NCBI GenBank assembly: GCA_964468725.1
Contig: CAYXVU010000178.1
Location: forward strand, 1 to 12,331
DNA: 12,331 nt
Source: CAYXVU01 sp964468725
GTDB taxonomy: Bacteria > Acidobacteriota > Blastocatellia > UBA7656
Direction of reading: 5' to 3'
Positions 1 to 6,221 of the stretch are shown here, in pieces; the first letter of the stretch is position 1, and the number at the start of each line of letters is the position of its first letter. Made by a program: the position numbers and the translations under genes. The notes under the pieces are model-generated. The model ran no database searches and was not told the DNA's origin. It was given only the letters and a program-made list of their open reading frames with translations.

Positions 1-10
1 TTCGTAAAAT

Positions 11-71
11 GGCGCGCGGCTCGTCTTTTTCCGCACCACCATTGGGGGTTAACCACGACGTGCCGCGCGCC
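11..71 (-). terminator. GC-rich inverted repeat downstream of rpsA, possible terminator
   Basis: Bases 11-20 (GGCGCGCGGC) and 62-71 are perfect reverse complements, and 21-24 (TCGT) can extend the stem by pairing with 55-58 across a 3-nt bulge. Read on the minus strand, the structure starts about 37 nt after the rpsA stop and is followed by ATTTTA. This would fit a factor-independent terminator with a weak U tract. The large loop, which contains the palindrome GGTTAACC, is unusual for a simple terminator, so another role is possible. Confidence 0.4.
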
Positions 72-107
72 CTGTCAACTTCATCATCGCATCTTTATTT
101 CGCGCGA

Positions 108-2072
108 CTACTCTTCGTCTTCGTCCGTCTTCTCTTCCGCGCTGTTGACTCTCAATCCGGCGATATCGCCAAGCGTAGCCATGCCGGTGTCTTGATAATG
201 ACGCACATCTTCGCGGTCGTTCTCTTTGCCGACGGCGCGCGCCGAGAGTCCGATCTTCTTTTGACCGGGATCGAGTTTGAGGATTTTGAACGGTAAGACC
301 TGCCCGACTTTGATGGCGTCTTCGGGCTTTTCGACTCTCTCATCGCTCAGTTCCGAAACGTGGCACAAACCTTCGATGCCTTCTTCAATTTCGACGAAAG
401 CGCCGAAGTTGGCAAAGCGCACAACCTTGCCCTTAATGACATCGCCGAGTTTATGAGTCTCAAAGAAGCGATCCCACGCATTCGGTTCGAGGTCTTTGAT
501 CGAGAGGCTCAGCCTGCGACCTTCAAGGTCAATGTTGGTGATAACTGCGTCCACCTGTTGCCCCTTCTTGAGCACATCCGACGGATGCTTGATGCGCTTC
601 GTCCACGAGATGTCGGAGACGTGAACCAATCCGTCAATGCCGTCTTCGATTTCAAGGAAGGCGCCGAAATCGGTCAACGAACGCACCTTGCCGGAGACAC
701 GCGAGCCGATGTGGTAGCGTTCGAGCAGGGTCTCCCATGGATCAGGGGTGATCTGCTTCATTCCCAGACTGACGCGGCGATTGTGGGAATCCACTTCGAG
801 CACGCGGGCTTCGACTTCCTGTCCCATCGAGACGATCTTCGAGGGATGTTTCAGCCGTTTCGACCAGGTCATTTCGCTGACGTGTACTAGCCCTTCGACC
901 CCCGGTTCAATCTCGATGAAAGCGCCGTAATCGGTCAGGCTGACAACCTTGCCTTTGATGAGCGAGCCAATGGGGAAGCGTTCAGCAACGCTTTGCCAGG
1001 GGTCGGGCAACAGCTGTTTGTAGCCGAGCGAGATGCGCTCTTTGTCACGATCAAATTTGAGAACTTTGACTTGCACGGGGTCGCCGACTTTGAACAACTC
1101 GCCGGGAGATTGGATGCGTCCCCAGCTCATATCAATGATGTGCAACAAGCCGTCAATGCCGCCGAGATCAACGAAAGCGCCGTAATCGGTGATGTTCTTC
1201 ACGGAGCCTTCCATGATGATGCCCTCTTCGATTTCGCCGAGGGTTTCGGATTTTTTCAGATTGACGAACTCTTCGACGACCGCTTTGCGTGACACCACGA
1301 CGTTATTGCGTTTGCGATTGAGCTTGATGACCCGGACTTCGAGCTCTTGTCCAATGTAGGAGTCGGGGTTGCGAACCGGGCGCACATCAATTTGCGAGCC
1401 GGGCAAGAAGGCGGCGACGCCGTCAATTTCGACTTTCAAGCCGCCCTTGATGCGCTCGATGACGCGAGCCGGGACCGTTTCCTGATTTTGATGCGCGGTT
1501 CGCAATCGTTCCCATGATTGCACGCGCACAGCATCGGCACGCGACAGCACGACATAGCCATCGGGGTTTTCGAGGCTCTTAATCAAGACGGCAACTTCAT
1601 CGCCGCGTTTGACGGCGATCTCGCCTTGATGATCGAGAAACTCTTCGCGGGGAACTGCGCCCTCGGATTTGTAGCCGATGTCAATCAAGACATTCTGATC
1701 GGAGATGCCAACAACGATGCCGCGAACAATCTCGCCTTCTTGTTTGGTAGCCGCGCTTTCTTTCTCGTAGCTCTCCAGCATTGCGCCGAAGTCTGTGCCC
1801 GTGCTTTCGCCCCCCGATTCGGAGGCGTTTTCGCTTGCTTGCACAGCGTTGTCACCGGCGGCTTCTGCTGTTTCCGTCGGTTGGGCTGCCTCGGCGGCAT
1901 CAGCCGGTTGGGCAGCGGTCGTTTCGGCGGCATCAGTCGGTTGGGTTTCAGCAACCGGATGATCTGCTGTGCTGTCTGGGCCGGTGGGTTGAGTAGAATT
2001 GGCGGATTCTTCTACGGCGCTATCGGTCGCCGCGCTTGCACCGGACTGGTTTACGTTATCTATCGCCATCAC
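108..2072 (-). CDS. rpsA: 30S ribosomal protein S1, six S1 domains, long acidic N-terminal extension
   Basis: RNA-binding ribosomal protein that helps recruit mRNA to the 30S subunit. Six S1/OB-fold repeats are visible in the 654-residue product, at about residues 112-180, 198-264, 283-353, 368-440, 455-526 and 542-613. Repeats 3-6 carry the typical TDYGAF or NFGAF core and a GLxHVS-type strand. E. coli S1 has the same repeat number in 557 residues; the excess here is mostly an N-terminal tail of about 100 residues rich in Ala, Glu, Thr, Pro and Gln, with internal repeats. The C-terminus is acidic (ends TDEDEE). AGGAGGA at 2081-2087 (minus strand) lies 8 nt before a GTG at 2072 and 11 nt before an ATG at 2069, so the start could be either; they differ by one residue. 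It appears monocistronic: nothing convincing lies immediately upstream, and two candidate promoters face it. Identity is secure. Confidence 0.96.
   Translation of the reverse strand: MMAIDNVNQSGASAATDSAVEESANSTQPTGPDSTADHPVAETQPTDAAETTAAQPADAAEAAQPTETAEAAGDNAVQASENASESGGESTGTDFGAMLESYEKESAATKQEGEIVRGIVVGISDQNVLIDIGYKSEGAVPREEFLDHQGEIAVKRGDEVAVLIKSLENPDGYVVLSRADAVRVQSWERLRTAHQNQETVPARVIERIKGGLKVEIDGVAAFLPGSQIDVRPVRNPDSYIGQELEVRVIKLNRKRNNVVVSRKAVVEEFVNLKKSETLGEIEEGIIMEGSVKNITDYGAFVDLGGIDGLLHIIDMSWGRIQSPGELFKVGDPVQVKVLKFDRDKERISLGYKQLLPDPWQSVAERFPIGSLIKGKVVSLTDYGAFIEIEPGVEGLVHVSEMTWSKRLKHPSKIVSMGQEVEARVLEVDSHNRRVSLGMKQITPDPWETLLERYHIGSRVSGKVRSLTDFGAFLEIEDGIDGLVHVSDISWTKRIKHPSDVLKKGQQVDAVITNIDLEGRRLSLSIKDLEPNAWDRFFETHKLGDVIKGKVVRFANFGAFVEIEEGIEGLCHVSELSDERVEKPEDAIKVGQVLPFKILKLDPGQKKIGLSARAVGKENDREDVRHYQDTGMATLGDIAGLRVNSAEEKTDEDEE
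1870..1950 (-). repeat. In-frame repeats encoding the rpsA N-terminal tail
   Basis: A 22-base unit at 1891-1912 recurs at 1924-1945 with one mismatch (period 33, i.e. 11 codons). Its core CGGTTGGG also occurs at 1878-1885. Spacings are multiples of three, so the array expands the Ala/Glu/Gln/Pro/Thr-rich tail without breaking frame. This looks like a coding minisatellite. Confidence 0.7.
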
Positions 2073-2132
2073 TTGGATGCTCCTCCTACACTGCCGTTAT
2101 TCGACGGTATCGAAACTACGTCCGCGAGGGAC

Positions 2133-2149
2133 AGAGACTTCGCGTCTCT
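2133..2149 (-). promoter_or_regulatory. Hairpin in the rpsA leader
   Basis: Bases 2133-2138 (AGAGAC) and 2144-2149 (GTCTCT) form a perfect 6-bp stem with a 5-nt loop, about 60 nt upstream of the rpsA start. In E. coli the rpsA leader folds into hairpins used for autoregulation by S1; whether this hairpin plays such a part is an inference. Confidence 0.4.
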
Positions 2150-2248
2150 CGTGGAAACGAAGAAACTGCTCTTGGTTGTGCGTATCGAGACAATGCGAAG
2201 AAGGTTGTACGACTCGACAACTCCAAGAACGCTTTCTTGATGCCACAT

Positions 2249-2277
2249 AGTATGCTGTATCGCCTTGCTTCCTTCAA
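2249..2277 (-). promoter_or_regulatory. Candidate proximal rpsA promoter
   Basis: On the minus strand, TTGAAG (2272-2277), a 17-nt spacer and CATACT (2249-2254) match the sigma70 consensus at 4 of 6 positions in each box with ideal spacing. It would give a leader of about 170 nt. It is weaker than the distal candidate at 2489-2517. Confidence 0.35.
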
Positions 2278-2473
2278 GTCCATGCAGCATACGCCTCACA
2301 AGCGACGAACCATTTTGCCAGCCTGCGGAAAGAGACGAAGGCTCTGCGCCGCCTTCTCGTTTCCGAGCACATTGAGGTTAGATATCTTCGGCGCTACAGA
2401 AGTCTCCCCTTTCAGAGAGAGAAAGATGTGACTCTGAACGCAGTCTCCGGTTTATTTGTCGCTCTTCTTTCAT

Positions 2474-2490
2474 GTGAGGCAAGCCCTCAC
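2474..2490. repeat. Perfect palindrome over the predicted rpsA transcription start
   Basis: GTGAGG (2474-2479) and CCTCAC (2485-2490) are perfect inverted halves around 5 nt. The element overlaps the -10 box (2489-2494) of the distal promoter and covers the expected start point near 2482. No U tract follows on either strand, so it does not look like a terminator. An operator or a 5'-end stem-loop are the main options. Confidence 0.45.
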
Positions 2491-2517
2491 TCTACACGTT
2501 CGAAAACTGAGTGTCAA
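2489..2517 (-). promoter_or_regulatory. Distal rpsA promoter (sigma70 type)
   Basis: On the minus strand, a perfect TTGACA (2512-2517) is followed by a 17-nt spacer and TAGAGT (2489-2494, 4 of 6 matches). It points at rpsA, and no convincing ORF lies in between, so it implies a leader of roughly 410 nt, or an independent short RNA upstream of rpsA. Confidence 0.55.
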
Positions 2518-2931
2518 GGTTCTGCTCTCACGTCGGGCGGCAGCTCAACTCTATGGTTTTATGCGCCTTTGCTCGGTTCCTTGCGCGCAGATTATGAAGG
2601 CGGGTAAGCGAAGAGAAACCGCCCATGGATAGGCAAAGGTTGCGCGGTTAGATATCGGGTAAATCAATCGCACAACCGCACAGAGCCGATGTGAAGGATA
2701 ACGATACAGGTCACAAGAGGTGCAGAGCCATATAACCGAACGACGACAATTGGCAATCCGACGGAACTGGGGTACGCCGCAGAGACAATCACCCTGCGAA
2801 GAGAGGCAGCCTCAGCACCTTTCCATCGCCGATGCCGCTCCTCTACTCCCCGTGCTGACAGAACCGTGAATCGGCTTGCGCAGACGACCAACCGAAAACC
2901 GCTGCTGGCGTTATCTCTTTCACCTATTGCT
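2518..2931. other. Intergenic region with no recognisable gene
   Basis: About 410 bases between the distal rpsA promoter and the 3' end of the NADH dehydrogenase gene. I see no tRNA, tmRNA, RNase P RNA or SRP RNA signature on either strand. A 75-codon minus-strand ORF (2664-2891) resembles nothing known to me. An 11-base word, GGTTAGATATC, occurs at 2376-2386 and 2646-2656. The stretch seems somewhat lower in GC than the neighbouring genes. Confidence 0.5.
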
Positions 2932-4566
2932 TCAGCGATGATCTACTTTCAGGCTCTTCTGTTGGTTCATTTGAATACGGTTGTTCATGACGCTGGTGAG
3001 ATTATCGCGCAGTTGCGGCAAGTAGGCGGTCAATAGCCCGAATTCCCGCTTGGGCAGACTGACAGCATCAAGCGGCGCGGTGCAACGCACCGTCGCCATG
3101 CGCTCGCTTTGATTGAGCAAGGCCATCTCGCCGAAAAATTCGCCTGGCCCAAGTTGTGCCAATATTTGTTCTTCGGCTTCTTCGCGGCGCACGACTTCGG
3201 CCTGCCCGTTGATGATCATATAGATTCGGTCACCCAGATCGCCCTGCTGAAAGATCGTTTCGCCCGGTTCGAAATGCTCTTGCAACAGACCCGCCGAACG
3301 ATCAAAACGCACCTGCACCAACTCGGCGGGTAGAAACAGATCAAGCGTCCATGAGGTGGCAACTTTCAACCGTCTGCCCCAACCCGGCATCTTCATCAAA
3401 TAGATCGTCCGCCACATCCACCAGGCCAGAAAGCCTGAAATGTTCATACCAAAAATTTCCGCGACTGCCGAACGATGCCCTAACGCGCCCATCTTGCCCA
3501 ACCCTTTGAAGCCGAAAGCGCGTTTTTCGCCGCCGCGCATTGCCGCAACGATATTGTGAGCGACCGTCTTAGCTTGACGAATCGCGTGTTGCGCGGTCGG
3601 CGGGCTGAAACCTTGCCCGCTCGGATCGGGAATCTGCGCGCAATCGCCGAGCGCCCAAATGTTGGGGGCGCCTTCAACCGCCAGATACGGGTCGGCAATC
3701 AAGCGGCTGTTTTTGCCTTTGGGCAAGTCGAGCATCTCGATGATGGGATGCGGGGATGACGGCACAGTCGAAACCAGCGTGCGCGTCGAAATCTTTTCGC
3801 CGTCTTGCAAAATGGCTTCTTCGCCGGTCGCCGCTTCCAACCGCGTCTGCAACCGCAGTTCGACGCCGCGCTTGCTCAATATCTTTTGCGCGAAGAGCGC
3901 CAGCTTTTCGCTTACCTCCGGCAAGATGCGGGCTTGCGAATGCAGAAGCACAACGCGAATCTCCGCCGGGTCAATCCCTTTATAGTTGCGCGCCACGCCG
4001 CGCACGAAGTCATTGATTTCGGCGACCACTTCAATACCGGAAAAGCCGCCGCCCGCGACTACGAAGGTCAGCAGTTGTTTGCGCAGTTCCAAATCATCCG
4101 TTTCGATGGCTGCTTCTTCCAGGGCGCGAATGATGTGATTGCGCAAGTAAATCGCGTCAGCCAGGTTTTTGAACGGCAAGGCGTGTTCGGGCAGGCCACG
4201 CAGTCCGCGAAAGTCCGTCACGTTGCCGAGCGCCATCACCAAGTAATCATACGAGATTTTGTGGGCGTGCGGGCGAAAGCCCGGGCTGGTGATAATGATG
4301 CGGTTTTCCAGATCAATCCCTTCAACTTCGCGCACGTGCAGGGTGGTTTTCGGCAGCAACCTGCGAATCGAGTTGACGGTGTCGAGCAGGCCGATAGTGC
4401 CAGAGATGACTTCGGGCAACATCGGCTGAAAGACAAAATAGTTCTCTTTGTTGATCAACACGATTTCGAAATCGTCCCGACCGCCGAGCTCCTTCTCCAA
4501 ATACTTCGCCGTATAAACGCCGCCAAAACCGCCGCCCAAAATTACGATGCGCTTGCGTGCTGTCAT
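2932..4566 (-). CDS. ndh: Type II NADH dehydrogenase fused to a cyclic-nucleotide-binding domain
   Basis: Predicted membrane-attached flavoprotein that passes electrons from NAD(P)H to quinone without proton pumping. The 544-residue product has the FAD dinucleotide motif GGGFGG (residues 11-16), a second Rossmann motif GGGFSG (172-177) and the FAD-contact motif LGDCA (306-310). A hydrophobic, Trp-rich segment follows at about 366-392, as in the membrane-binding end of NDH-2. Ordinary NDH-2 stops near residue 420. Here a complete cyclic-nucleotide-binding (CAP_ED) fold follows at about 427-530, with a phosphate-binding cassette at 478-493 that keeps the Glu (E480) and Arg (R489) which in CRP and PKA contact the cyclic phosphate and ribose. 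Ligand binding is therefore plausible, not shown. AGGAG at 4574-4578 (minus strand) lies 7 nt before the ATG. The gene is divergent from the ATP-grasp gene. Family is sure; cNMP control is inferred. Confidence 0.9.
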   Translation of the reverse strand: MTARKRIVILGGGFGGVYTAKYLEKELGGRDDFEIVLINKENYFVFQPMLPEVISGTIGLLDTVNSIRRLLPKTTLHVREVEGIDLENRIIITSPGFRPHAHKISYDYLVMALGNVTDFRGLRGLPEHALPFKNLADAIYLRNHIIRALEEAAIETDDLELRKQLLTFVVAGGGFSGIEVVAEINDFVRGVARNYKGIDPAEIRVVLLHSQARILPEVSEKLALFAQKILSKRGVELRLQTRLEAATGEEAILQDGEKISTRTLVSTVPSSPHPIIEMLDLPKGKNSRLIADPYLAVEGAPNIWALGDCAQIPDPSGQGFSPPTAQHAIRQAKTVAHNIVAAMRGGEKRAFGFKGLGKMGALGHRSAVAEIFGMNISGFLAWWMWRTIYLMKMPGWGRRLKVATSWTLDLFLPAELVQVRFDRSAGLLQEHFEPGETIFQQGDLGDRIYMIINGQAEVVRREEAEEQILAQLGPGEFFGEMALLNQSERMATVRCTAPLDAVSLPKREFGLLTAYLPQLRDNLTSVMNNRIQMNQQKSLKVDHR

Positions 4567-4701
4567 AACCCTGCTCCTTTATCTCTGATCCACATGAAAA
4601 AACACGTCGAGCGAAAACCGCTTTCGTGGATATAGATACCCAATCGCAACCATTTTATTCCCGAAGGGCTATCGGCTATCGCACGATGCAACACCAATCT
4701 G

Positions 4702-4707
4702 TATAAT
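4702..4707 (+). promoter_or_regulatory. -10 box of the ATP-grasp gene promoter
   Basis: A perfect TATAAT lies 172 nt upstream of the ATP-grasp start codon, immediately before the structured leader. No good -35 match sits 16-18 nt upstream, so this may be an activator-dependent or weak promoter. The predicted start point near 4714 gives a leader of about 165 nt. Confidence 0.5.
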
Positions 4708-4737
4708 CCCCGTGCTTTGAGAAGGCGCGAGAGACGG

Positions 4738-4874
4738 GGTTGCCGCTCCCGACATCACGGCGCTCCTCCGGGAGCAACCGCACAGGTCGAAGAGGTTGGC
4801 AAACCAACGCAAGTGAGTACCCCTCGCTGGGGTAACTCTTCTCTCTCTTCCCTAGCAAACCTTCGTAGGAGCGC
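4738..4874 (+). ncRNA. Structured leader RNA with loop/Shine-Dalgarno pairing, candidate riboswitch
   Basis: Three elements are visible. First, 4738-4742 plus 4746-4751 pair with 4769-4779 (11 bp with a 3-nt bulge), leaving a 17-nt loop. Second, GAAGAG (4789-4794) pairs with CUCUUC (4836-4841), enclosing two perfect hairpins: 4795-4799/4804-4808 with loop CAAA, and 4818-4823/4829-4834 with loop UCGCU. The result is a three-way junction with the nine-base linker GCAAGUGAG. Third, GCGCUCCU (4760-4767), inside the first loop, is perfectly complementary to AGGAGCGC (4867-4874), which contains the ribosome binding site. The loop could therefore hide it in a pseudoknot. I could not match this to a named riboswitch class. 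Confidence 0.55.
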
Positions 4875-4879
4875 TTATC

Positions 4880-6085
4880 GTGTCCGAACAACGACCGCTA
4901 ACGGTTCTGTGCATCGCCAGCTATGAAAAGGGCGCGGCCTTTATCCGCGAATGTAAAAATCTCGGTTGCCGCGTTCTGCTTGTCACCGTGCAATCGCTGG
5001 TCGAAGCCGATTGGCCGAAAGAGGCCATTGACGAGACGTTTTACATGCCCGACCTCTACAACCGCGACGATGTTATCAAAGGCATCAGCTATCTGGCACG
5101 CACCGAACAGATTGATCGCATTGTGCCCCTTGATGATTACGAAGTCGAAACCGCCGCCTTGCTGCGCGAACATCTGCGCTTGCCCGGTATGGGCGACACG
5201 ACGGCGCGCCACTTCCGCGACAAACTGGCGATGCGCGTGCAAGCGCGTGACAACGGCATACGGGTTCCCGAATTCGTCCATGCGCTCAACTATGACCGCT
5301 TGCGCGAGTATATGGCGCGTGTGCCGCCGCCGTGGTTGCTCAAGCCGCGTTCGGAAGCCTCTGCCATCGGCATCAAAAAAGTTCGCAGCGCCGATGATCT
5401 ATGGCCGATACTGGACGAACTCGGCGACAAACAATCTTTCTACGTCCTCGAACATTATGTGCCCGGCGACATCTATCACGTAGACTCCATCATCAGCGAA
5501 CGCGAAGTCGTTTTTCATGCGGTCTCAAAATACACTCAACCGCCCATGGATGTTGCGCACGAAGGCGGTATCTTTGCAACTCGTAGAATCCCGAAAGAGA
5601 GCCAAGACGCCCTCGCCCTCGATGAGATCAATCGCAAACTGATCGAAGCCTTTCGCTTAGTGCGTGGCGTAACCCACACCGAGTTCATCAAGAGCCAGGC
5701 CGACGGGCAATTCTACTTTTTAGAGACCGCTTCGCGCGTTGGCGGCGCAAACATTGCGGAGATGATCGAAGCCGCGACCGGCATCAACCTATGGATCGAA
5801 TGGGCGCGCATCGAAGTCGCAGGAAGCGAGCGCGAATATCAACTGCCGCCACACCGCGATGATTATGCAGGGGTGATCATCTCGCTGGCCAAACAGGAGT
5901 GGCCGGACACATCGGCTTATACAGACTCGGAAATCGCTTGGCGTTTGAACAAACGCTTTCACGTCGGCTTGATCGTCGCATCGCCTGACCCGGCGCGTGT
6001 CGAACAATTGCTCAATGAATACGCGGAGCGCATTCATCAAGACTTTCACGCCGTCGCGCCACTGCCCAATAAGCCAACATCCTGA
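4880..6085 (+). CDS. ATP-grasp superfamily ligase of unknown substrate
   Basis: Predicted cytosolic enzyme that would activate a carboxylate as acyl phosphate with ATP and join it to an amine, as in amino acid ligases, PurK and carbamoyl-phosphate synthase relatives. The 401-residue product has an N-terminal preATP-grasp domain (about 1-105). The ATP-grasp fold contains the nucleotide-binding lysine (K155 in LLKPRSEASAIGI), with the glycine/serine-rich lid just after it. E191 in the VLEHYVPG strand fits the adenine-side hinge. The metal-binding acidic residues are probably E268 (HTEF) and E282 (ETASR); the Asn usual in the ExNxR motif is Ala here, while R286 is kept. The GTG start (4880) is supported by AGGAG at 4867-4871 with an 8-nt spacer. 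The long structured leader suggests translational control. An amino acid permease follows 136 nt downstream, which hints at amino acid or peptide metabolism. Superfamily is firm, substrate unknown. Confidence 0.85.
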   Translation: MSEQRPLTVLCIASYEKGAAFIRECKNLGCRVLLVTVQSLVEADWPKEAIDETFYMPDLYNRDDVIKGISYLARTEQIDRIVPLDDYEVETAALLREHLRLPGMGDTTARHFRDKLAMRVQARDNGIRVPEFVHALNYDRLREYMARVPPPWLLKPRSEASAIGIKKVRSADDLWPILDELGDKQSFYVLEHYVPGDIYHVDSIISEREVVFHAVSKYTQPPMDVAHEGGIFATRRIPKESQDALALDEINRKLIEAFRLVRGVTHTEFIKSQADGQFYFLETASRVGGANIAEMIEAATGINLWIEWARIEVAGSEREYQLPPHRDDYAGVIISLAKQEWPDTSAYTDSEIAWRLNKRFHVGLIVASPDPARVEQLLNEYAERIHQDFHAVAPLPNKPTS

Positions 6086-6195
6086 AAGTTGAAAGCCGAA
6101 GGTTGAAAGTTGAGAATCACAGAGTTGATTGCCGCACTCTCCGTAAAAGCGAACTGCTGAACGCCTAACCCTCAACCTTTAACTTTTACCCTTCA
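6086..6195. repeat. GTTGAAAG-type short repeats forming an imperfect inverted pair
   Basis: After the ATP-grasp stop, GTTGAAAG occurs at 6102-6109 and a near copy at 6089-6096 (GTTGAAAG). A mirrored arm at 6171-6194 (CTCAACCTTTAAC and onward) pairs imperfectly with 6091-6114: 11 of 13 bases nearest the stem centre match, and about 17 of 24 overall. AGAGT/ACTCT (6121-6125/6136-6140) can form a small inner hairpin. This resembles dispersed intergenic repeats of the REP/MITE kind; a loose terminator function is also possible. Confidence 0.5.
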
Positions 6196-6221
6196 CCTGA
6201 TAGCAGAGAGGAGACACCTGC

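Noticed and set aside
1518..2240. Plus-strand 240-codon ORF opposite rpsA
   Set aside because: Antisense shadow of the S1 coding frame; its Gly/Arg/Leu-rich product mirrors the repeats of the S1 tail.
2069..2299. Minus-strand 76-codon ORF whose TGA stop overlaps the rpsA ATG (TGATG)
   Set aside because: The overlap looks like translational coupling, but the ORF has a GTG start without a Shine-Dalgarno, unconvincing composition, and lies in a leader with hairpins and promoters.
2488..2513. tRNA-like arm (CACTC...GTTCGAA...GAGTG)
   Set aside because: No cloverleaf can be built around it; the sequence is better explained as promoter boxes.
2664..2891. Minus-strand 75-codon ORF downstream of the NADH dehydrogenase gene
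   Set aside because: No ribosome binding site or recognisable protein features; probably chance.
3805..4635. Plus-strand 276-codon ORF opposite the NADH dehydrogenase gene
   Set aside because: Antisense shadow of a gene with clear FAD and cNMP-binding motifs on the other strand.
4715..4879. Resemblance of the leader to c-di-AMP (ydaO) or c-di-GMP-I riboswitches
   Set aside because: Fragments such as GGTTGCCG, GCAAACC, ACGCAA and the AGCAAACC...GTAGG end recall conserved blocks of those classes, but the order, closing helix and tetraloop-receptor arrangement do not fit. A named class cannot be claimed without a covariance-model scan.
6086..6195. CRISPR-like repeats
   Set aside because: Words are too short and irregular, with no unique spacers and no cas genes.
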